A stretch of DNA of 64,000 bases, taken from Euphorbia lathyris (lineage: Eukaryota > Streptophyta > Magnoliopsida > Malpighiales > Euphorbiaceae). Positions within the stretch are counted from its first letter, which is position 1, and the number at the start of each line of letters is the position of its first letter. Of this stretch, positions 56,016 through 64,000 are shown piece after piece. The DNA is taken from positions 51,833,001 through 51,897,000 of the forward strand of contig NC_088916.1 in NCBI RefSeq assembly GCF_963576675.1. Reading direction: 5' to 3'. The position numbers and the translations under genes were made by a program. The notes under the pieces are model-generated. The model saw nothing but the letters and a program-made list of their open reading frames with translations, had not been told where the DNA came from and did no database searches.

Positions 56016-58300
56016 TGTAACATCCCCAAAACCCTAACATATGAGTCTTCCCACATTCATATATATTTTCATGATTGAATACATACATTTTAGATTCATC
56101 TCATTGTCAGTAGAAGTTTTGTATGCATAATGCGATTATCGTGCGATTAGTAGGCGATTAGTGTGTCGTTAAGATGTAACGATTGGTTAATTGAGTTAGG
56201 ACTTAAATGAATGAATTAATGAATTCATATGTCCTAAATTGATTAACTTACATTTGTGGAGGGCTGGATTGGAGGTTTGTGAGCAAGCACGAGGTGTCAC
56301 TCAAGTAAGACAAAGTATGCCTCTTTGTTTTAACAATGATTGATACAACTCATTTCTCCTCATTTCCAGCCACAATTTCGACCAAAACTTCAGCAAACCT
56401 TCCTTTGATATACCCTAACATCCTCCAAACAAAACTCTTCCAATTTCTTCCATTTTCAAGCCAAACAAGTCAAGTTAGGAAGCATACTAGGTGATAGACA
56501 CAAGTTGAAGGTTAGTATGCTGTTTTAGCTTGTTTTCTATGAGTTGGAGATTCTGAAAAAACCTAGGTATGATCATAGGATTTGTTGTGGATGAGTTGTG
56601 ATTGAGCTTGTTGAGTGTTGGTGTTGTTTTCATTGGTTTTAGGCTGTCCAAATGAAAGATATGTATCAAGTGCCCTAAACAGAAATCTAGGGTACTGCTT
56701 TCAGTCATTTTGGAGCCTGTTTTTCATATTGATATTGTTCGAATTTGAAGATACATAAAGAATAACATATGTTCCTATATGTGTTATGAAACCCTCTGTA
56801 AAATATAGGACTTTAATTCCATATATAGAGGAAGAAAACCTAGATGGATCATGACTGCCTCGAAATTGAATGTCATGTGAGGCAGCCATGTTGATGTAGC
56901 ATTTTGAGGATCTTAAAGTCAGAATTGGAGAAAGTTTCTTTATACAAAAGTGTTCCTCAATACTTTAAGTATATGTCTGTAAAAGGATTTGGCAATCCAT
57001 TGTGTTTATTGTGATCTAGGTTGAGTGAATTATGGTAGATGCAAATCTGAATAGTCTGTTTCTTGGCTGGAAACAGGACCGAATCATTTTGCATGCCATA
57101 TATTGTGTAGAAGTGATATTAAAGTGAATTTTGGATATGTTCTACCCATATATGTCTAGTTTCAGTAGGTTCAAGAATCAGGGCATTTGGATTCATATAC
57201 AGAAAGTTATGGCAGAATGTGTGCAAGTAGGTCATGTGATGATCTAAGACAAAAGGATTAGATTGCATGAACTTTGTGGCATTAGTGTCTTGTAAATCAT
57301 ATAGCATTCCTTAGTTTCTATTTTCATTAAGTTTATGTTAAGTCTAATTGTATCAATGTTATGTGACATTAGGAGGGCAAGGTGCAATTGAACGCACACC
57401 CGATCGTGTTGAATAGATCGAACCAAGTGCGACGGTAAGCATATTGCTTATATATGTGTATGAATGTATTGTGCCTTGTGACTTGTTGAGTGTGAGATGT
57501 GGTTGAATCTGATGTGAATGATGTGGATAATGTTTGAGTATTTATGATACGTCATGATTGATAAGAAAGTGTTATGATTGAGTATGTTGCAGTGTTATGC
57601 GTAAATACGGCATGTTAAGCCTTGTGCACATACTGGAACTGAATAATGGTTGGATTATAAATGAATATGAGCTTGCTTAGCTGGATATGTGAAATGGTCC
57701 AAGTTGAGAGTGCTATCCGAATATTGTGAGCCGGAAGCACATGTGTTGAGATATATGAGTACGTGAGTGAGTGTAACTCCTCCGTAGCACAGATGATTGT
57801 ATTCCGAATTTAGTGAGCCGGAATACAGATTGGGCCCAAGGACCATTTTATATATATTGTCTAAGTATAGCAAGGCCTTTCTAAAATCAGTATTACTATT
57901 CTAAATGAATAAATTCTAACTTGGTACTGATGACCTATTTTGGTTTGTGCTCTTTACATTACTTGTATATACATATATGTGTAATATGTTTATTGAGTAG
58001 GCAGCTCACCCCTTGCCAACAGATTTTACAGGTTAGGTGGAGTTCTTCTTGCTTAAGGTCGCACCAGCAGTTTCAGTCCATTCTCATCTAGGCATTTTGG
58101 AGTCTTGTGAATGTACTTTTGTTTTGTAAATCCTCTGTGTAGGATAATGAATTAAACGTGTATTGTAAATTATAAATGCTTTCTCTTATGTATAATATGT
58201 AAAATTTATATGAGATTGAAGTTGATATGATTGAGAATTGAAAACATGTCTATGACTGATATTGTGTGAGATATCATGTGATCCAAATGAGGGGGTTACA
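56016..58300 (+). repeat. 5' LTR of the Tekay element
   Basis: 2285 bp from TGTAACATCC to GGGGTTACA. Its first 758 bases match 63243-64000 with one substitution. Confidence 0.95.
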
Positions 58301-58305
58301 TTTAG

Positions 58306-58317
58306 TGGTATCAGAGC
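58306..58317 (+). other. Primer-binding site of the Tekay element
   Basis: TGGTATCAGAGC, 5 bases inside the 5' LTR. Matches initiator Met-tRNA. Confidence 0.95.
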
Positions 58318-58437
58318 GGGTCTACTTTCCTAGGGATTTGGTTGTGTATGACTTGTTTTGGATTCCTAGGTTAAGACCACATAATCATATTTTCTTATGC
58401 TAAAGCATGTTGACATGGTCATGTTTCATGTAGGGTT

Positions 58438-61400
58438 ATGGAGTCTGATGGTGAGAATGGACAATCCGGTAATGTGTCTAGTCATGGTTCAGTTGGTCGT
58501 GTTCATGAGTCTGGGGGCTCAGAACATATAGGAGCTTCAGAACATGCAGGGTATCCTCAGGGTTACAACCAGTTTGAACAGATGATGGGAATCTATTTGG
58601 CTCAAGGTCAGCCTCAGCCACGTGTTCAAGCTCGTCGAGATGCGCCAATCTTTGATAAAATTTTTGAAAGGCTTAAAAAGATGGGTGCAACAGAGTTTGA
58701 GGGTAGCACAGATCCTGATATAGCTGATAAATGGTGGGCCAAGATTGAAGATGTACTTGAGAACACAGAGTGTCGTCTGGACTCAATGGTCAAATATGTT
58801 TCTAATCTTTTCACTGGTGAAGCTTTAGAATGGTGGAGATCTATAAAAAGGACAAGAATTAGAACTGAAATAACATGGGATATTTTCAAGAAGTTGTTCA
58901 CTAATAAGTACATGTCAAAGATATACAAAGATAGGAAACAAACAGAGTTTTTGACCCTTATGCAGGAGGATATGTCTGTGGCTGAATACGAGCTTAAGTT
59001 TAACACTTTAGCCAAATATGCACCTGCAAATGTGGCTACAGAAGAAGCAAAATGTCGCAGGTTTGAACATGGTCTACACCCAGATGTTAGAATGGGGATT
59101 CATGCACATGAAACGAGCTTTAGATTGTTAGTAGAATCTGCACTCAGAGCGGAGGAAATTGTGAAAGATAAAGAACAACTTTTTGTAACTAAAAGGGCTA
59201 GATTTGATACAGAAGGCCAGTCTAGCAGGCCATCAAAGAGAGGTGGATTCTCAGTTTCTTCTAGAGGCTATTCTCAACAATTTAGAGGTAGTAGTAGTAT
59301 CCATCGTGGTGGGACTAGATCACGGGGCGGATTTGGAGATGTTTTGAGTAGTGCTCCATCTGTGGGTAGTAACAGATTTTCAGGTGGTCGGTTTAATAGT
59401 GGGTATAGAGGAGGAGCGAGAACAACATCTTTTCCAGCTTGTCAGACATGTGGACGGGTACACAGAGGTGAGTGTTGGGGACCTTCCCTGGTTTGTGGCA
59501 GATGTGGCCGATCTCACACAGGAGAGTGTTATGGTTCATTTAAGAAGGGTACATGTTTTGAGTGTGGAGAAACAGGCCATTATCGTAATAATTGTCCCTT
59601 GTTAGTTGATAGAGGAGAGAGAGTTCAACCTCAGTCTAATATAGGAGGTGGTACAGCTGGAGTGGATAGAGGCAGAGGCAGAGGTCGAGGAGGAGGTAGA
59701 TGGGGTAGACATGATGCTCCTATGGGCGGACAGACACAAACTTTACCACGAAATAGAGCCTTCAATATGACGAGAGGTGAAGCTCAAACAGCACCAGAGG
59801 TTATATCCGGTACAATTTCTATCCTTGATACCTTAGCTTTTGTTTTGATTGACCCTGGATCCACTCATTCATACATAACACCTGAGTTTATATTGAAAAT
59901 AAATGGGAAGGTAGAACCATTAGGATATGATGTGGGAGTTATCCTGCCAGTTGGGAATAATGTGATTGTAAATCAGGTTCTGAGAGATTGTCCTATAAAA
60001 GTGAGGGGAAGTGAGTTCCCTATAGATTTAGTAGTTATGGGGTTTAGAGAATTTGATATTATTTTGGGGATGGATTGGTTGTGTAAATATGAAGCTAAAG
60101 TGGATTGTTGTTCAAAGGAAGTTGTGTTACATTGTAATTCAGAATCAACTGTGTTATTTGTTGGGGAGAGAAAGGTTGTGCCATCTTGTTTAATATCTGC
60201 AATTCAAGCAATTAGATGGATTAGAAATGGGTGTGAGGCATATTTAGCTCATGTTGTGGACACTAGGGAGGATGGAGGCAAATTGGAGAATATTCCAGTG
60301 GTGAGAGATTTTGCAGATGTATTCGTAGATGAACTACCAGGATTACCACCTCATAGGGAGATTGATTTTCCTATTGAGACCATGCCAGGAGTATCTCCTA
60401 TATCAATTGCTCCATATAGAATGGCTCCAATAGAATTACAAGAATTGAAGAAACAAATAGAAGAACTACTTGAAAAGGGGTTTATACGACCCAGTACTTC
60501 ACCGTGGGGAGCACCTGTATTATTTGTGAAGAAGAAAGATGGAAGTATGCGATTGTGTATTGATTACAGACAATTGAACAGAATGACAGTGAAAAACAAG
60601 TATCCATTGCCTCGAATTGATGATTTGCTAGATCAGCTTAGAGGAGCTCGTCATTTTTCAACGATTGATCTACGATCGGGCTATTGGCAGTTGAGAGTTG
60701 CAGAAGCTGACATACCTAAAACTGCTTTTCGTACAAGGTATGGTCATTTTGAGTTTCTTGTGATGCCTTTTGGCTTGACTAACGCTCCTGCAGCTTTCAT
60801 GGCATTAATGAACAAGACTTTTCAGCCATATCTAGATAAGTTTGTTGTGGTATTCATTGATGATATCCTAGTGTATTCAAGAACTGTGGGTGAGCATGAA
60901 CAACATTTGAGAATTGTTTTGAAAATTTTAAGAGATAATCAGATGTATGCAAAGCTGAGCAAATGTGAATTTTGGATGGATGAAGTTGTATTCCTTGGTC
61001 ATGTGGTGTCAGGTGAAGGGGTTCAACCCGACCCTTCCAAAATTAAAGCTATTGATGAATGGGAACCGCCAAAGAACGTTACAGAGCTTAGGAGTTTTCT
61101 TGGGTTAGCTGGTTATTACAGGAGATTTGTAGAGGGTTTTTCTCTGATTGCAGGTCCATTAACTAAATTGCTGAGAAAGGGAGTTGTATTCCAGTGGAAT
61201 GATAAATGTCACCAAAGCTTTGAGGAACTAAAGAAGAGATTGACTTCCGCACCAGTGTTAGTGTTACCTTCTGAAGGTGGTGGCTTTGTTGTTTATACAG
61301 ATGCCTCGGGACAAGGTTTAGGATGTGTTCTAATGCAAAATGGGAAAGTCATTGCATATGCTTCTAGGCAACTGAGACCTCATGAGATGAATTACCCCAC

Positions 61401-63207
61401 ACACGACTTAGAGTTGGCAGCAGTCATCCATGCATTGAAGGTATGGAGACATTACCTATATGGGGAGACATTTCAGATTCTCACTGATCACAAGAGTTTG
61501 AAGTACATCTTTACACAGAAGGAGTTGAACCTAAGACAAAGGAGATGGATTGAGCTATTAAAAGATTATGATTGTACAATAGATTACCATCCAGGAAAAG
61601 CTAATGTGGTTGCAGATGCTTTGAGTAGAAAGAGTGTTGATATTGTGGCTAGTATGAAGAATTATAGTTTGAATTCACTAGTGGAGATGCGAGCCATAGA
61701 TGTGCAGTTAGAAGTAAATGAAGTAACAGGTTTGATGGCTACACTACGAGTAAAACCAGATTTGAAAGAAAGGATCCAAGAAGCACAATGGCATGATCCT
61801 TATTTACAGAAAATGCGAGATCATGTACAACAAGGTAAAAGACCTGATATTTCTGTGGAAGATGATAGAACTATGATGATAGGTAGTCGATTATGTGTTC
61901 CAGATGTAGCAAATTTAAGATCAGAAATTCTACAGGAAGCACATAATTCTCCTTATGCTATGCACCCAGGAATGACAAAGATGTACAGAAATTTGAGACC
62001 TTTTTACTGGTGGCCTACAATGAAGAAAGATGTATCTGATTTTGTTTCCAAATGTTTGACATGTCAACAGGTTAAAGCTGAGCATCAAGCTCCCGTGGGA
62101 AAACTAAAACCTTTAACCATACCAGAGTGGAAATGGGAGAGGATCACTATGGATTTTGTGATGGGATTACCAAGAACAAGGCGTAGACACGATAGTATAT
62201 GGGTGATAGTGGATAGACTTACGAAATCTGCTCACTTTCTACCGGTTCAACAGACAGACTCGATGGATAAATTGGCTAGACTTTATGTGGAACAAATAGT
62301 GAGGTTGCATGGAGTACCTATATCTATTGTTTCAGATCGTGATCCTAGATTTACATCTAGATTTTGGGGCAGTTTACAGCACTCATTGGGAACAAAATTG
62401 CATTTCAGTACAGCCTTTCATCCACAGACAGATGGACAATCGGAAAGAACTATTCAGAACTTAGAGGATATGATGAGAGCTTGTGTTCTTAATTTCCAAG
62501 GTGAGTGGGATATACATTTACCTCTTATGGAGTTTGCTTATAATAATGGTTATCATTCAAGTATAGGCATGGCACCTTATGAGGCACTATATGGAAGACC
62601 GTGTAGAAGCCCTATATGTTGGGATGTTGAAGGAATGAGACAATTGGAAGGACCTGAGTTAGTCCAGGAAACTGTTGAGAAGATCAATGTCATAAAGAAG
62701 TATTTAAAAGCTGCACAGGAACGTCAGAAAGCCTATGTGGATCAGCACCGAAGGGAGATGGAATATAAAGTTGGAGATAAAGTGTTTTTAAAAATATCCC
62801 CATGGAAAGGAATAGTTCGTTTTGGTAGAAGAGGGAAGTTGAATCCAAGATACATTGGGCCTTATGAGATCATTGAGAGAGTTGGACCATTGGCTTATAG
62901 GTTAGCTTTACCACCAGAATTGTCTTTAATACATGATGTATTTCATGTGTCAGTATTGAGAAGATATAGATCAGACCCAAGTCATATGATTCCTGAACCT
63001 GAGATTGCAATAGTGAATACAGACTTAACTATTCGTGAGCAACCTTTAGAGATTTTGGGACGAGAAATGAAACGACTCAGAAACCGTGAAATTCCAATGG
63101 TTAAGGTGAGATGGAGTCATAATCAAACACTTGATGAGGCAACTTGGGAGGTAGAAGAAAATATGAGGACACAATATCCTTACCTATTTGAAGCTTCTGG
63201 TAAGTGA
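58438..63207 (+). CDS. Gag-Pol polyprotein, Ty3/gypsy chromovirus (intact)
   Basis: 1589 residues in one frame, no stop or frameshift. Gag (about 70-250, [20 protein letters not shown]) is followed by three zinc knuckles (C335-C346, C353-C364, C373-C386). Protease: DPGSTHS with Asp472. RT: about 650-830, catalytic Asp744 and FIDD at 806-809. RNase H: Asp955, Glu992, Asp1017, Asp1060. Integrase: HHCC zinc site (H1169, H1175, C1206, C1209), catalytic Asp1239, Asp1300 and Glu1336 with 35 residues between the last two, then a GPY motif (1474-1476) and a chromodomain-like tail (about 1535-1585). All catalytic residues expected of the family are present. Start chosen at the first in-frame ATG, 120 bases after the primer site. 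Such elements copy themselves through RNA into heterochromatin. Confidence 0.97.
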   Translation: MESDGENGQSGNVSSHGSVGRVHESGGSEHIGASEHAGYPQGYNQFEQMMGIYLAQGQPQPRVQARRDAPIFDKIFERLKKMGATEFEGSTDPDIADKWWAKIEDVLENTECRLDSMVKYVSNLFTGEALEWWRSIKRTRIRTEITWDIFKKLFTNKYMSKIYKDRKQTEFLTLMQEDMSVAEYELKFNTLAKYAPANVATEEAKCRRFEHGLHPDVRMGIHAHETSFRLLVESALRAEEIVKDKEQLFVTKRARFDTEGQSSRPSKRGGFSVSSRGYSQQFRGSSSIHRGGTRSRGGFGDVLSSAPSVGSNRFSGGRFNSGYRGGARTTSFPACQTCGRVHRGECWGPSLVCGRCGRSHTGECYGSFKKGTCFECGETGHYRNNCPLLVDRGERVQPQSNIGGGTAGVDRGRGRGRGGGRWGRHDAPMGGQTQTLPRNRAFNMTRGEAQTAPEVISGTISILDTLAFVLIDPGSTHSYITPEFILKINGKVEPLGYDVGVILPVGNNVIVNQVLRDCPIKVRGSEFPIDLVVMGFREFDIILGMDWLCKYEAKVDCCSKEVVLHCNSESTVLFVGERKVVPSCLISAIQAIRWIRNGCEAYLAHVVDTREDGGKLENIPVVRDFADVFVDELPGLPPHREIDFPIETMPGVSPISIAPYRMAPIELQELKKQIEELLEKGFIRPSTSPWGAPVLFVKKKDGSMRLCIDYRQLNRMTVKNKYPLPRIDDLLDQLRGARHFSTIDLRSGYWQLRVAEADIPKTAFRTRYGHFEFLVMPFGLTNAPAAFMALMNKTFQPYLDKFVVVFIDDILVYSRTVGEHEQHLRIVLKILRDNQMYAKLSKCEFWMDEVVFLGHVVSGEGVQPDPSKIKAIDEWEPPKNVTELRSFLGLAGYYRRFVEGFSLIAGPLTKLLRKGVVFQWNDKCHQSFEELKKRLTSAPVLVLPSEGGGFVVYTDASGQGLGCVLMQNGKVIAYASRQLRPHEMNYPTHDLELAAVIHALKVWRHYLYGETFQILTDHKSLKYIFTQKELNLRQRRWIELLKDYDCTIDYHPGKANVVADALSRKSVDIVASMKNYSLNSLVEMRAIDVQLEVNEVTGLMATLRVKPDLKERIQEAQWHDPYLQKMRDHVQQGKRPDISVEDDRTMMIGSRLCVPDVANLRSEILQEAHNSPYAMHPGMTKMYRNLRPFYWWPTMKKDVSDFVSKCLTCQQVKAEHQAPVGKLKPLTIPEWKWERITMDFVMGLPRTRRRHDSIWVIVDRLTKSAHFLPVQQTDSMDKLARLYVEQIVRLHGVPISIVSDRDPRFTSRFWGSLQHSLGTKLHFSTAFHPQTDGQSERTIQNLEDMMRACVLNFQGEWDIHLPLMEFAYNNGYHSSIGMAPYEALYGRPCRSPICWDVEGMRQLEGPELVQETVEKINVIKKYLKAAQERQKAYVDQHRREMEYKVGDKVFLKISPWKGIVRFGRRGKLNPRYIGPYEIIERVGPLAYRLALPPELSLIHDVFHVSVLRRYRSDPSHMIPEPEIAIVNTDLTIREQPLEILGREMKRLRNREIPMVKVRWSHNQTLDEATWEVEENMRTQYPYLFEASGK

Positions 63208-63228
63208 ATTTCGGGGACGAAATTCTTT

Positions 63229-63242
63229 AAGGGGGGAAGAAC
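63229..63242 (+). other. Polypurine tract of the Tekay element
   Basis: AAGGGGGGAAGAAC directly before the 3' LTR. Confidence 0.9.
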
Positions 63243-64000
63243 TGTAACATCCCCAAAACCCTAACATATGAGTCTTCCCACATTCATATATATTTTCATG
63301 ATTGAATACATACATTTTAGATTCATCTCATTGTCAGTAGAAGTTTTGTATGCATAATGCGATTATCGTGCGATTAGTAGGCGATTAGTGTGTCGTTAAG
63401 ATGTAACGATTGGTTAATTGAGTTAGGACTTAAATGAATGAATTAATGAATTCATATGTCCTAAATTGATTAACTTACATTTGTGGAGGGCTGGATTGGA
63501 GGTTTGTGAGCAAGCACGAGGTGTCACTCAAGTAAGACAAAGTATGCCTCTTTGTTTTAACAATGATTGATACAACTCATTTCTCCTCATTTCCAGCCAC
63601 AATTTCGACCAAAACTTCAGCAAACCTTCCTTTGATATACCCTAACATCCTCCAAACAAAACTCTTCCAATTTCTTCCATTTTCAAGCCAAACAAGTCAA
63701 GTTAGGAAGCATACTAGGTGATAGACACAAGTTGAAGGTTAGTATGCTGTTTTAGCTTGTTTTCTATGAGTTGGAGATTCTGAAAAAACCTAGGTATGAT
63801 CATAGGATTTGTTGTGGATGAGTTGTGATTGAGCTTGTTGAGTGTTGGTGTTGTTTTCATTGGTTTTAGGCTGTCCAAATGAAAGATATGTATCAAGTGC
63901 CCTAAACAGAAATCTAGGGTACTGCTTTCAGTCATTTTGGAGCCTATTTTTCATATTGATATTGTTCGAATTTGAAGATACATAAAGAATAACATATGTT
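63243..64000 (+). repeat. 3' LTR of the Tekay element (partial)
   Basis: Begins TGTAACATCC. Only the first 758 bases are in the window; one difference from the 5' LTR. Confidence 0.95.

Larger units (their letters stand above)
56016..64000 (+). mobile_element. Young, coding-intact Ty3/gypsy chromovirus, Tekay (Del) type
   Basis: The 5' LTR is 56016-58300 (2285 bp, TGTAAC...GTTACA). The primer site lies 5 bases in, then a 120-base leader, one gag-pol frame (58438-63207), a polypurine tract and the 3' LTR from 63243, cut by the window end. RT before integrase defines Ty3/gypsy; the integrase C-terminus with a chromodomain-like tail and the long LTRs fit the Tekay/Del clade. The 758 bases visible in both LTRs differ at one position (56719 G, 63946 A). 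It is inserted into copia-3. Confidence 0.95.

Noticed and set aside
56487..56708. 73-codon minus-strand frame, identical at 63714-63935
   Set aside because: Its duplication is only due to the two LTRs; no sign of coding selection.

Overview
The window looks like heterochromatin-type, repeat-packed nuclear DNA of a flowering plant, probably a eudicot. It is AT-rich. Almost everything that can be identified is a transposable element: Ty1/copia and Ty3/gypsy LTR retrotransposons with plant-type initiator-Met-tRNA primer sites, L1-like plant LINEs with a zf-RVT plus RNase H tail, and hAT, Mutator, Harbinger, Tc1/mariner and CACTA DNA elements. No ordinary host gene, tRNA, rRNA or CRISPR array was found.

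Layout. 0-13 kb: a GC-rich hAT-like MITE, a LINE 3' end, a Mutator-type MITE, a 1-kb palindromic element, then an old LINE (ORF1 at about 5.6-6.7 kb, ORF2 at 8.5-12.1 kb) broken up by a candidate solo LTR and a MITE. 13-20.5 kb: AT-rich DNA with several small DNA elements whose target duplications can be read, and copies of an uncharacterised AT-rich repeat. 20.5-28.2 kb: a complete but dead Ty1/copia element on the minus strand, with two 452-bp LTRs and a CCATA target duplication. 28-35.9 kb: LTR remnants, a Mutator-type MITE copy, a LINE tail and a small Tc1/mariner-like MITE. 35.97-40.46 kb: a non-autonomous CACTA element with a GGC target duplication. 41-47 kb: three LINE tails, a copia gag fragment and a minisatellite. 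47.2-52.2 kb: a second copia element, inserted in a LINE and almost lacking its 3' LTR. 53-64 kb: a three-level nest in which a Tat-like gypsy is split by a copia element, which is split by a Ty3/gypsy chromovirus of Tekay (Del) type. That chromovirus has an intact 1589-residue Gag-Pol frame and nearly identical LTRs, so it is very young. The window ends inside its 3' LTR.

Most notable: the CACTA element carries, on the minus strand, a three-exon ubiquitin-conjugating (E2, UBC-fold) gene copy. It has good splice sites, a TATA box and an HPN motif, but Ser stands where the catalytic Cys should be and exon 1 contains one stop. Just past its stop codon is a complex foldback made of inverted and tandem duplications. 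A separate promoter-plus-ATG unit on the opposite strand faces the E2 copy. The element is therefore a gene-capturing CACTA with a structure likely to produce double-stranded RNA.

All functional statements rest on motifs read by eye. Boundaries of degraded elements are approximate unless a target duplication is given.
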